A DNA stretch of 51,627 nt, from positions 1-51,627 of the forward strand of contig CANRGP010000004.1 of assembly GCA_947630085.1 (NCBI GenBank), in the 5' to 3' direction. The notes below the pieces were generated by a model. That model did no database searches and was not told the origin of the DNA. It saw only the letters and a list, made by a program, of their open reading frames with translations. Of the stretch, positions 8,176-15,369 are shown in pieces. Made by a program: the position numbers and the translations under genes. The first letter of the stretch is position 1, and the number at the start of each line of letters is the position of its first letter. The DNA is from an uncultured Lachnospiraceae bacterium (lineage in GTDB: Bacteria; Bacillota; Clostridia; Lachnospirales; Lachnospiraceae).

Positions 8176-9899
8176 GGCTTCACCTCCTCCGGTCTTTCAT
8201 ACTGCGCTGCAAAAGTGTCATAATATCTGCCCTTTTGGGCCATCAGGGATTCGTGATCCCCTCTCTCGGCGATCCGCCCGTTTTCCATGACGATGATCTC
8301 GTCGGCATGGCGCACGGTGGATATGCGGTGGGCGATGATGATCTTCGTGGTTTTCTCCAGCCGGTTGATCTCCTTCCACAGTTCATGCTCCGTCTCCATA
8401 TCCAGAGCCGATGTGGCGTCGTCAAGGATGAGGATCGGCGCTTGCTTCGCCAGGGCTCTCGCAATGCTCAGGCGCTGCTTCTGTCCGCCGGAAAGCCCCA
8501 CGCCCCGCTCGCCGATCACCGTCTCATACCGGTCGGGGAGCCTGTCGATGAATTCAGCCGCGCCGGCCCTCCCGGCCGATTCGGTCATCCGTTCTTCATC
8601 TATGTACCCCCGGTTTCCGATGCGGATGTTCTCCCGGATCGTGTCCGAAAAGAGGAACACATCCTGCATGACCACGGAGATGTTCCGGCGCAGGCTTTCC
8701 GTATCCAGATTTCGGATATCCACATCATCCAGAAGGATCCTTCCCTCATCCACATCATAGAAGCGTTCGGCCAGGTTGACGACGGTCGTCTTGCCGGACC
8801 CGGTCATTCCCATGATCCCCAGGGTCTTCCCCTCCTCTACCGAGAAGCTGACATTCTTCAGAATGGGACGTCCCTGGAGAGAGAAGCCCACGTTTTCAAA
8901 GGTGAGCCTTCCTTTTGCCCTCCCCATGGGGACGGCGCCGTCCGGGGAAAGGATCTGCGGTTCCTCGTCCAGGATACGGTTGATCTTTTTGTTGGAAGCC
9001 ACCGCGGCCGCCATCGTATTCGTCACCCATCCCAGTATCTCCATGGGCCACACGATATTATTGGCGTACTGGATAAAGGTACCCAGCTGCCCAAGGCTTA
9101 TCCGGCCGCGGATCACAAATATCCCGCCGACAGTCACGCAGAGAAACAGCATCGTCTTGGTCAGAAACGAGATCCACGGGTCGTATCTGGCCATGGTCCT
9201 GGCCAGATTCATGTTCAGTTCATAATATTTCTTATTGTGCGAGCGGAATTTTTCGATCTCGTATTCCCCACGGAAAAACGCCTTTACCGTCCGGACGCCG
9301 CTTACATTCTCCTGGGCCACCGCATTCAGCCTGGCGTTTTCCTCGCTGATCTCGTCATAGACCCGGTCGAGCCCTCTCTCCAGGCGGATGGCCACATAGC
9401 CCACGACAGGCATAACGCAGAGCGGGATCAGCGTCATAATCGGATCAAGCCGGATCATCTGCCACAGGACCATGACGGTATGGACCAGGGCTTCCACACA
9501 TAAGATCCCCACATATCCCATAGCCTCCCATATCCGTTCCGCATCCTCCTTGATCCTTGCCATCAGCTCCCCTGTATTGTTCTTCTCGAAAAATCCCATA
9601 TGCATCTTCTCGATATGGGAAAACAGCTTTCTCCGGATGTCCTCGGCGATCTTCACGCCGATGCAGTCGGATATGAACTCCTGGCCGTACTTAAAGATCC
9701 CTTTTCCGATGCTGACGAGCAGGAGCATAACGAGAAGTCCCATCAGGATCTGCCCATGTCCGCCCACGATCACATCGTCAATGATCCGCCCTACGATCCT
9801 GGGGCCCTGCAGATCGAGAAATACTCCGAGATACAGGCACGCCAGCGCCAGCATATAGTAAAATCTGTATTTAAAAAAATATTTTCCAAGTCCTTTCAT
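8166..9899 (-). CDS. ABC exporter half-transporter with a degenerate ATP site
   Basis: A 577-residue half-transporter with six expected transmembrane helices in its first 300 residues and a C-terminal ATPase domain. Walker A is GMTGSGKTT (about residue 364) and the signature LSGGQ is canonical. Walker B reads ILILDDATSALD, so the catalytic Glu is replaced by Asp, making this the degenerate-site partner. The switch His is kept (IAHRIST). ATG at 9899 follows AGAGAGGAAAT. It is first in a two-gene operon, 22 bases downstream of an intrinsic terminator that closes a leader with its own small ORF, so expression is probably controlled by attenuation. Drug export is likely but inferred. Confidence 0.9.
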   Translation of the reverse strand: MKGLGKYFFKYRFYYMLALACLYLGVFLDLQGPRIVGRIIDDVIVGGHGQILMGLLVMLLLVSIGKGIFKYGQEFISDCIGVKIAEDIRRKLFSHIEKMHMGFFEKNNTGELMARIKEDAERIWEAMGYVGILCVEALVHTVMVLWQMIRLDPIMTLIPLCVMPVVGYVAIRLERGLDRVYDEISEENARLNAVAQENVSGVRTVKAFFRGEYEIEKFRSHNKKYYELNMNLARTMARYDPWISFLTKTMLFLCVTVGGIFVIRGRISLGQLGTFIQYANNIVWPMEILGWVTNTMAAAVASNKKINRILDEEPQILSPDGAVPMGRAKGRLTFENVGFSLQGRPILKNVSFSVEEGKTLGIMGMTGSGKTTVVNLAERFYDVDEGRILLDDVDIRNLDTESLRRNISVVMQDVFLFSDTIRENIRIGNRGYIDEERMTESAGRAGAAEFIDRLPDRYETVIGERGVGLSGGQKQRLSIARALAKQAPILILDDATSALDMETEHELWKEINRLEKTTKIIIAHRISTVRHADEIIVMENGRIAERGDHESLMAQKGRYYDTFAAQYERPEEVKPCL

Positions 9900-9920
9900 A
9901 TTTCCTCTCTTTCAGAACGC

Positions 9921-9949
9921 AAAAAAGCCGCAGTTGCACAAACTGCGGC
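9921..9949 (-). terminator. intrinsic terminator inside the ABC exporter leader (attenuator)
   Basis: Minus-strand stem GCCGCAGTT/AACTGCGGC (9 bp, arms 9949-9941 and 9935-9927) with a 5-base loop, followed at once by six T residues (9926-9921). It lies between the leader ORF stop (9980) and the ABC start (9899), so any transcript from the promoter at 10099-10127 must read through it to express the exporter. Confidence 0.88.
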
Positions 9950-9979
9950 AGATATTCTCACGACAAATACGCAGAGAAC

Positions 9980-10057
9980 CTACAGCGGGGCAATCCATGC
10001 AACGACTATGCCGTATTCGTTTGTCAGTCTCATCTTATCGGTTCTCAGCATCGTCAT
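9980..10057 (-). CDS. 25-residue leader peptide of the ABC exporter operon
   Basis: A 26-codon frame (ATG at 10057, TAG at 9982-9980) behind an excellent ribosome-binding site, AAAGGAGG at 10073-10066 with 8-base spacing. The product starts MTMLRTDKMRL and ends VVAWIAPL. It lies wholly within the leader, between a strong promoter and the terminator at 9921-9949. Small leader ORFs of this type precede antibiotic-responsive exporters and ABC-F genes (for example bmrB before bmrCD in Bacillus subtilis), where a stalled ribosome prevents termination. The peptide itself matches nothing I recognise. Translation is inferred from RBS quality and placement. Confidence 0.72.
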   Translation of the reverse strand: MTMLRTDKMRLTNEYGIVVAWIAPL

Positions 10058-10098
10058 CGCACTTGCCTCCTTTCGTTATATTCGATGTACTGTAAGCT

Positions 10099-10127
10099 AC
10101 TATACCTCATCCGGAAAATTTTGTAAA
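10099..10127 (-). promoter_or_regulatory. strong sigma-A promoter of the ABC exporter leader
   Basis: Minus-strand TTTACA (10127-10122), exactly 17 bases, TATAGT (10104-10099). Predicted transcription starts near 10092, about 20 bases before the leader-ORF ribosome-binding site. Confidence 0.75.
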
Positions 10128-10181
10128 GAGCTTTTTCTGTTTTTCCGAAATTCTCCCGGAGCCTGCGCAGCGGCTCCCCTT

Positions 10182-10526
10182 TCAGAACGCGTCGCGGATC
10201 AGGCGGATCCTGTCTCCAAGTATCGAAACCACGTCGAAACGGCACAGCGTATCATCCGAATATCCCTTCCGGTACAGATAAACCGTAGCCGCCTTGCGGA
10301 TCCTTCTCTGCTTTTCCGGTCTCACGGCTTCCTCCGGATACCCTCTCGCAGGGCTCCCGCGATATTTCACCTCCACGAACACCAGATACTTTCCGTCCCG
10401 GGCAACGATATCGATCTCTCCCGGTCCGCAGCGAAAATTTCTGTCCTGTATCTGCATCCCCTCCTGCGTAAGGAAAGCGGCCGCAAGATCTTCATAATGG
10501 CTCCCCACTGCTCTTTTGTTGTCCAT
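10182..10526 (-). CDS. yraN: YraN family (UPF0102) nuclease-like protein
   Basis: A 114-residue protein of the YraN/UPF0102 family, which has a restriction-endonuclease-like fold related to Holliday-junction resolvases. The putative active-site residues are in order: Asp39 in GEIDIV, then Glu52 and Lys54 in FVEVKYRG. The start MDNKRAVGSHYEDLAA is preceded by GGGAGG; the longer open frame upstream overlaps the end of rnhB and lacks similarity. It is the last gene of lepB-rbgA-rnhB-yraN, and rnhB-yraN adjacency is widespread in Firmicutes. The biochemical role in cells is not established. Confidence 0.92.
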   Translation of the reverse strand: MDNKRAVGSHYEDLAAAFLTQEGMQIQDRNFRCGPGEIDIVARDGKYLVFVEVKYRGSPARGYPEEAVRPEKQRRIRKAATVYLYRKGYSDDTLCRFDVVSILGDRIRLIRDAF

Positions 10527-10594
10527 AGGACCTCCCTTCCCGCTGGTACGGATCCCGACGCATATCATTCGCCGGATCCGCTCCTCTGAAAATA

Positions 10595-11233
10595 TTACAC
10601 AAAGCTGCCGATAAACGTTCTTCTGTGGATGGGACACGGACCGTGCTCGCGGATGGCCCGGATGTGCTCCGCCGTCCCGTACCCCTTGTTTTGGGCGAAT
10701 CCGTATTCCGGATAAAGTTCATCATACCCGCGCATCATACGGTCTCTGGTGACCTTGGCAATCACGCTGGCGGCGGCGATGGAAAGGCTTTTCGCATCGC
10801 CCGTGATGATGGGGACCTGCTTCACGGAGATCCCGGGGATCGTTACCGCGTCGTTCAGCAGAAGATCCGGCTTGACCGACAGACCGGATATGGCCCGGCG
10901 CATAGCCTCATAGGTCGCCTGCAGGATATTGATGCGGTCGATCTGCTCCGGGGATACGATCCCAACGCTCCAGGCCACCGCCTTTTCCGTGATCTCATCA
11001 TAGAGCAGCTCCCTGCGCTTTTCCGACAGCTTCTTGGAATCATTCAGATAGAGGATCCGCACGTCGGCAGGAAGAATGACCGCGCCCGCTGCTACGGGGC
11101 CGGCAAGGGGCCCGCGGCCCGCTTCATCCACGCCGCAGATGCAGGAAAACATCCCGTACTGTTTTTCGTATGCCTTCATCTGCTCCAGGCGGTCCAGTTC
11201 CGCCTGCAGTTTTTCCCCGCTCAGTTCTCTCAT
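10595..11233 (-). CDS. rnhB: ribonuclease HII
   Basis: Cleaves the RNA strand of RNA-DNA hybrids and single ribonucleotides in DNA. The hallmark GVDEAGRGPLAGPV supplies Asp36 and Glu37. The later motifs LNDSKKLSEKRRE, the family Asp in LLLNDAVT, and ASVIAKVTRDRMM are in order, and the tail ends HRRTFIGSF as is typical. At 212 residues it is of standard type with a short N-terminal extension. It lies between rbgA (67 bases upstream) and yraN (68 bases downstream), the order seen in many Firmicutes. Confidence 0.96.
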   Translation of the reverse strand: MRELSGEKLQAELDRLEQMKAYEKQYGMFSCICGVDEAGRGPLAGPVAAGAVILPADVRILYLNDSKKLSEKRRELLYDEITEKAVAWSVGIVSPEQIDRINILQATYEAMRRAISGLSVKPDLLLNDAVTIPGISVKQVPIITGDAKSLSIAAASVIAKVTRDRMMRGYDELYPEYGFAQNKGYGTAEHIRAIREHGPCPIHRRTFIGSFV

Positions 11234-11300
11234 ATATCTACATCCCCGCTTTTCTCAAAAAATCCTTCGGCCGCGGCAGCTGCCGCCCTGTCGGTGTCTC

Positions 11301-12176
11301 TTAGTCCGGAGGGAATTCCAGGGTGATCCGCCCCAGCCTCCCGCTCCGAAAATCGTCAAGAAAAAGTGCCGCCGCCTTCTCAAGGTCATAGACTCCGCCC
11401 TTTACCAGGCAGGAACGGGCGGCGGCGATCCTCTCGAGGGCCTTTTCTCCTTCCGCTTCCGCTCCGTATCTCTTCTCCAGGATACCGGGATATCTCTCGT
11501 TAAAAAACCGGATCAGCTCCGCAGACAGCTCCTGCAGATCAAGGATCTGATCATTTATAGAACCGATCATCGCAAGATGAACGCCCGTCTGCCTGTCCCC
11601 GAGCTTCGGCCATAAAAGCCCCGGGGTATCCAGAAGCTCCACCTGCTTATTGATCCGGATCCACTGGTTTCCCCTGGTGACGCCCGGCCTGTTTCCGGTT
11701 TTGGCGCACGACTTTCCGGCAAATGAATTGATGAACGTGGATTTGCCCACATTGGGGATCCCCACCACCATGGCGCGGATGGGACGGCCTATGATGCCTC
11801 TTTTCCGGTCCCTCTCAATCTTCTCGCGGCAGACCTCCCTGACGGCCTGTCCGACCTGCTTCAGCTGGGCGCTGTTCCGGCTGTCCGCCCGGACGATACC
11901 GTATCCGTCCGCGGCAAACCGCTGTTCCCAACGGGAGGTTGCCGCTTCTTCGGCCAGGTCCGATTTGTTGAGGATCAGCAGACGGGCCTTGCCGCGTCCG
12001 AGTTCGTCAATATCCGGATTTCTGCTGGATATGGGCACGCGGGCATCCACGATCTCGATCAGAAGATCGATGAGCTTCACGTCCTCCTGCATCGCCCGTC
12101 TGGCTTTTGTCATATGTCCCGGATACCAGTTGATGCCGGATCCGGAGAATGTCTCTTCCCTGTTATTTTTGTCCAT
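11301..12176 (-). CDS. rbgA: ribosome biogenesis GTPase RbgA (YlqF)
   Basis: Circularly permuted GTPase required for late assembly of the 50S subunit. The motif order is permuted as expected: NKSD (G4, residues 70-73) precedes the P-loop GIPNVGKS (G1, 139-146) and DTPG (G3, 183-186). The N-terminal INWYPGHMTKARRAM is diagnostic for YlqF, and the C-terminal ANTAR-like helical domain is present. Length is 291 residues, normal. It follows the signal peptidase gene by 71 bases and precedes rnhB. Confidence 0.96.
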   Translation of the reverse strand: MDKNNREETFSGSGINWYPGHMTKARRAMQEDVKLIDLLIEIVDARVPISSRNPDIDELGRGKARLLILNKSDLAEEAATSRWEQRFAADGYGIVRADSRNSAQLKQVGQAVREVCREKIERDRKRGIIGRPIRAMVVGIPNVGKSTFINSFAGKSCAKTGNRPGVTRGNQWIRINKQVELLDTPGLLWPKLGDRQTGVHLAMIGSINDQILDLQELSAELIRFFNERYPGILEKRYGAEAEGEKALERIAAARSCLVKGGVYDLEKAAALFLDDFRSGRLGRITLEFPPD

Positions 12177-12247
12177 AAAACACCTTTTTGCAGCTCCGTT
12201 TGCACCGGCAGAGCCGGTCCTTCCCGCAATGCGTCTCCGGAAGGGAT

Positions 12248-12790
12248 TTACCGAACCGGCCCGATCCTTCTGATCGGAAACATACGGAACCAGACCTTTC
12301 CCCGGATCCGGGAGCGTTTTACATTGCCGATATTGGCAAAACGGCTGTCCTCGCTGCTGTCGCGGTTATCTCCCAGAAGAAAATATTCGTCTTCGTCCAG
12401 GATAACGGGATTTTCAGCGAGGCCGGCCAGGGCGACATAGCTTAACGCCTCGTCGCTCTCCAGCCTCTCTCCGTTTATAAAAATGGAGCCCGATACGATC
12501 TGCACCGTCTCTCCCGGGAGACCGATCACTCTCTTTATATTGGTCTTTCCGTCCTCCCGGGTAAAAACCACCACATCAAAACGGGCCGGATCCCACAGAT
12601 CATACGCCAGGCGGTTCACAAGCACCCTGTCCCCGCCGGACAGCGTGGGCATCATGGACTGCCCGGAGATCTCGGTCTGTTCCCCGAACGCATAAACCAT
12701 AAACCAGGCGAGGGCAATAACCGCCACGATATCCACGATCCAGCCGACGATTCTCTGCAGGACGCCTGTCTCTTCCTGATAAAATTCCAC
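12248..12790 (-). CDS. lepB: signal peptidase I
   Basis: Membrane serine protease that removes signal peptides from exported proteins. One transmembrane helix (about residues 15-36) is followed by the catalytic Ser45 in ISGQSMMPTL. The general base Lys86 is in NIKRVIGLPGE, and the box YFLLGDNRDSSEDSR is near the C-terminus. Translation appears to start at GTG (12790), set by AGGAG eight bases upstream. The protein is 180 residues, the short Gram-positive type. It begins the lepB-rbgA-rnhB-yraN group just downstream of the rplS terminator. Confidence 0.95.
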   Translation of the reverse strand: MEFYQEETGVLQRIVGWIVDIVAVIALAWFMVYAFGEQTEISGQSMMPTLSGGDRVLVNRLAYDLWDPARFDVVVFTREDGKTNIKRVIGLPGETVQIVSGSIFINGERLESDEALSYVALAGLAENPVILDEDEYFLLGDNRDSSEDSRFANIGNVKRSRIRGKVWFRMFPIRRIGPVR

Positions 12791-12843
12791 TGCTGCAACT
12801 CCTGACCGGTTTAAAATGGGATGAATTTTCCCATAAGATGAAG

Positions 12844-12873
12844 AAGGGACAATAAAATGATTTATTGTCCCTT
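12844..12873 (-). terminator. rho-independent terminator after rplS
   Basis: A perfect 13-bp stem (AAGGGACAATAAA/TTTATTGTCCCTT) with a 4-base loop, 16 bases after the rplS stop. The 3' arm is followed by CTTC rather than a pure T run, but stem length and position make a terminator likely. Confidence 0.75.
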
Positions 12874-12888
12874 CCGTGTCACCAATGA

Positions 12889-13236
12889 TTATCTGACAAG
12901 CTCTTTAACCTTTGCGGCCTTTCCGACGCGCTTTCTCAGATAGAACAGCTTGGCCCTTCTCACCTTGCCTCTGCGGACCACCTGAATGTCGGCAACGGAA
13001 GGGGAATGAAGCGGCCAGGTCTTCTCAACGCCGATTCCGCTGGAAGACTTGCGGACCGTGAACGTCTCTCTCGCCCCGCCGTTCTGTCTCTTGACCACGG
13101 TTCCCTCAAAGATCTGGATCCTCTCTCTGGAACCTTCCTTGATAAGGTTGTGAACGCGCACGGTATCTCCTACGCGGAAATCCGGCACGGTCTTCTTCAG
13201 CTGCTCTGATTCAATGTTCCTGATAATCTCGTTCAT
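12889..13236 (-). CDS. rplS: 50S ribosomal protein L19
   Basis: Large-subunit protein at the 30S-50S interface. The 115-residue sequence has the L19 segments [29 protein letters not shown] in two halves, [13 protein letters not shown] and [14 protein letters not shown]. It follows trmD but has its own promoter (13324-13352) and an untranslated leader of about 85 bases, and a strong terminator follows, so it can be expressed on its own. Confidence 0.98.
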   Translation of the reverse strand: MNEIIRNIESEQLKKTVPDFRVGDTVRVHNLIKEGSRERIQIFEGTVVKRQNGGARETFTVRKSSSGIGVEKTWPLHSPSVADIQVVRRGKVRRAKLFYLRKRVGKAAKVKELVR

Positions 13237-13239
13237 GTA

Positions 13240-13318
13240 GCCTGTGTCTCCTTTTCCATCTATTTGATGTTCATAATACGCATTCGGTAACAGAGGACCA
13301 TCTCTTATTTGTCACAAT
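13240..13318 (-). ncRNA. candidate L19 leader (autoregulatory 5' UTR of rplS)
   Basis: The roughly 80 bases between the predicted rplS start site and the RBS contain GGTCCTCTGTTACC, CGAATGCG and a CATC-AAATA-GATG hairpin. Many Firmicutes carry an L19-binding leader here that represses rplS. Position fits, but I could not align it to the family model, so this is a suggestion. Confidence 0.35.
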
Positions 13319-13323
13319 AATAG

Positions 13324-13352
13324 ATTCTAGCATACAAAAGGTGGAAATGCAA
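13324..13352 (-). promoter_or_regulatory. sigma-A promoter of rplS
   Basis: Minus-strand TTGCAT (13352-13347), 17-base spacer, TAGAAT (13329-13324), lying in the gap after the trmD stop codon. Confidence 0.68.
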
Positions 13353-13365
13353 GCATTTTTTTCGT

Positions 13366-14109
13366 TCATTCTTCTTCTCCGCCGTTTTGCAGAAAAGCCA
13401 GATATTCCGCTTCTTTTTTGGACAGCGCCGCTTCCCTGAGAAGGTCCGGGCGTCGCTCAAGCGTCCTTTTGATGGACTGCTTTCTCCGCCATTCTTCGAT
13501 GTTTTTGTGATGCCCGGACAAAAGCACCTGCGGAACACGCATTTCCTCAAAAACCTCCGGCCTGGTGTACTGGGGATACTCCAGCAGATTGTCGTGGAAG
13601 GACTCGATCTCCGCGGAAGCGTCGTTGTTGAGAACGCCGGGTATGAGGCGGGAAATGCAGTCGATCATAACCATCGCGGGAAGCTCTCCGCCCGTCAGCA
13701 CATAATCGCCAATGGACAGATAATCCGTCACAATGCTCTGAAGGGCTCTCTCATCGATCCCCTCGTAATGGCCGCACAGAAACACCAGGTCCTCCTCGCC
13801 TGCCAGCTCCTGAGCAATGGACTGATTAAAGACCGTTCCCTGCGGCGTCATATAGAGAACCCGCGGCTGCTTCCCCAGCCGTCCGCAGAGCGCCCGATAG
13901 GAATCGCAGACAGGGCCCGGCTGCATGACCATACCCGCCCCTCCGCCATAAGGGGCATCATCCACATGGCCGTGCTTCTCCTCGGTATAATCCCGTATAT
14001 TGATCGCTTCCACACCAATGATTCCCTTTTCGATGGCCCTCCCGGTGATGCTGGTCCCCAGACCGCTCATCACCATCTCGGGAAATAATGTCAGAATATA
14101 GAAATTCAT
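13366..14109 (-). CDS. trmD: tRNA (guanine-N1-)-methyltransferase
   Basis: SPOUT-class enzyme that methylates G37 of tRNAs with G36, preventing frameshifts. The N-terminal MNFYILTLFPEMV, the loop DDAPYGGGAGMVM, and the knot segments LCGHYEGIDERA and YLSIGDYVLTGGELPAMVMID are all present. I set the start at MNFYILT because GGAGGG lies in front; 12 more codons are open upstream, but the alternative ATG there lacks a Shine-Dalgarno sequence. Length is 247 residues. It follows rimM by 37 bases in the conserved rpsP-khpA-rimM-trmD order. Confidence 0.97.
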   Translation of the reverse strand: MNFYILTLFPEMVMSGLGTSITGRAIEKGIIGVEAINIRDYTEEKHGHVDDAPYGGGAGMVMQPGPVCDSYRALCGRLGKQPRVLYMTPQGTVFNQSIAQELAGEEDLVFLCGHYEGIDERALQSIVTDYLSIGDYVLTGGELPAMVMIDCISRLIPGVLNNDASAEIESFHDNLLEYPQYTRPEVFEEMRVPQVLLSGHHKNIEEWRRKQSIKRTLERRPDLLREAALSKKEAEYLAFLQNGGEEE

Positions 14110-14146
14110 CAGCTGCCGCCCTCCCCGCGGCTCCTCTTCGGACATC

Positions 14147-14659
14147 CTACAGATCCAGAAGGCCGTCCATCACATGGACCGTGACCTTCTCCTTCTCCAG
14201 ATCCACATCCAGAATACATTCTTTTATAGAGGGAAGCAGGATCTCCCTGCCTTCCTCCGTTTTCACCACATATACGTCATTCGCTCCCGTCTGGAGGATA
14301 TCCTTCAGCGTGCCAAGGCGTGTTCCTTCGTCGGTCACTACGTCGAGTCCGATCATATCGGCGATAAAATTCTCCCCCGGAGCCAGCTCCACCGCATTTT
14401 CCCTGGTCACCAGAAGATCCATGCCCTTGTAGCCTTCGACATCGTTGATGCTGTCATATCCTTCAAATTTCAGGATCACCATATTTTTAAAGAAACGGAC
14501 TCTCTCGATCCTGAGGGGAAGCGTGCCTCCGGGTGCGTCCAGGAGCACTTCCTTCAGGTCTTCATACCTCTTCGGGTCGTCCGTGGTGGGAAAGACCTTA
14601 ACCTCACCGCGGATCCCGTGAGTGGAGGTGATAACGCCTACCCGCAATGTCTTTACCAT
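14147..14659 (-). CDS. rimM: 16S rRNA processing protein RimM
   Basis: Assembly factor for the 30S head that binds S19. The N-terminal RimM domain starts VKTLRVGVITSTHGIRGEVKVFPTTDDP, which is diagnostic, and a C-terminal PRC-barrel follows (IGLDVVTDEGTRLGTLKDIL, then LLPSIKECI). The start at 14659 has GGAGGAAAT in front. An open 26-codon extension upstream is not used by the family. The product is 170 residues, normal length. Confidence 0.96.
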   Translation of the reverse strand: MVKTLRVGVITSTHGIRGEVKVFPTTDDPKRYEDLKEVLLDAPGGTLPLRIERVRFFKNMVILKFEGYDSINDVEGYKGMDLLVTRENAVELAPGENFIADMIGLDVVTDEGTRLGTLKDILQTGANDVYVVKTEEGREILLPSIKECILDVDLEKEKVTVHVMDGLLDL

Positions 14660-14742
14660 ATTTCCTCCTTGCCGTTTCACAGAACAGAACCTCGTCCGGG
14701 ACAAGATCCTCCGCAGAAGCATGAACATCTCCGGCATGGAAA

Positions 14743-14789
14743 AGGCAAGCGGCCCCAGGCGCTTTCTGCCTCCGGATCACCGTTTGCCT
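14743..14789 (-). other. inverted repeat in the khpA-rimM gap
   Basis: Ten-base arms AGGCAAGCGG and CCGTTTGCCT with one G-T wobble flank 27 bases in the 148-base gap between khpA and rimM. It could form an intra-operon RNA hairpin; there is no T run, so not a convincing terminator. Nothing else was seen in this gap. Confidence 0.4.
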
Positions 14790-14807
14790 CTCCATTCGCG
14801 GTCTTCT

Positions 14808-15035
14808 CTAGTCAATATCCACAACGACTTTCTTATCTTCCTTTGAGGCTGCTGCCTTTACTACGGAACGTATGGCTTTCGCGATCCTGCCCTGCTTTCC
14901 AATAACTTTCCCCATATCGGAAGGGGCCACTTTCAGTTCCACAATGGTCTCCCCATCCTTCTCGGTTTCGGTGACAGTGACCTCATCCGGATTTTCCACC
15001 AGAGCTTTGGCCATTACTTCAACCAGTTCTTTCAT
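14808..15035 (-). CDS. khpA: KH-domain RNA-binding protein KhpA
   Basis: A 75-residue single KH-domain protein. The GxxG loop is GKQG at residues 46-49 in APSDMGKVIGKQGRIAKAIR. In Firmicutes KhpA partners KhpB (Jag/EloR) in binding small RNAs and controlling cell elongation. It sits 13 bases after rpsP, its usual place. Confidence 0.95.
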   Translation of the reverse strand: MKELVEVMAKALVENPDEVTVTETEKDGETIVELKVAPSDMGKVIGKQGRIAKAIRSVVKAAASKEDKKVVVDID

Positions 15036-15048
15036 AATCTCACCTCAA

Positions 15049-15291
15049 TTACTGGATACCGGCGAGCTTCAGGAGCTTTGCCACTCTCTCAGTGGGCTGT
15101 GCGCCCGTAGCCAGCCACTTCTTCGCTGCTTCCTCGTTGAACTTGATCACGCTGGGATCCTCGTTGGGATCATAGTAGCCGACCTCCTCGATGAACTTTC
15201 CGTCCCTCGGAGATCTGGAGTCTGCGACTACAACTCTATAGAAAGGTGCCTTCTTCTGCCCCATCCTTCTAAGTCTCATCTTTACTGCCAT
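15049..15291 (-). CDS. rpsP: 30S ribosomal protein S16
   Basis: An 80-residue small-subunit protein beginning [26 protein letters not shown], with the typical [10 protein letters not shown] and [28 protein letters not shown] precedes it. It stands 78 bases after ffh, linking the secretion pair ylxM-ffh to the ribosomal block. Confidence 0.98.
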   Translation of the reverse strand: MAVKMRLRRMGQKKAPFYRVVVADSRSPRDGKFIEEVGYYDPNEDPSVIKFNEEAAKKWLATGAQPTERVAKLLKLAGIQ

Positions 15292-15369
15292 TTTTGTTTC
15301 ACCTCCTTATCCTGTATGGTTTATATCGGCAAAAACAGAGTGTCTGTTCTGCTGTCGCTGTCATACTTC

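Noticed and set aside
10158-10177. GGAGCC/GGCTCC hairpin after yraN as a terminator
   Set aside because: Only six pairs, partly within the end of the gene context, and followed by GGGAGAATTTC rather than a T run.
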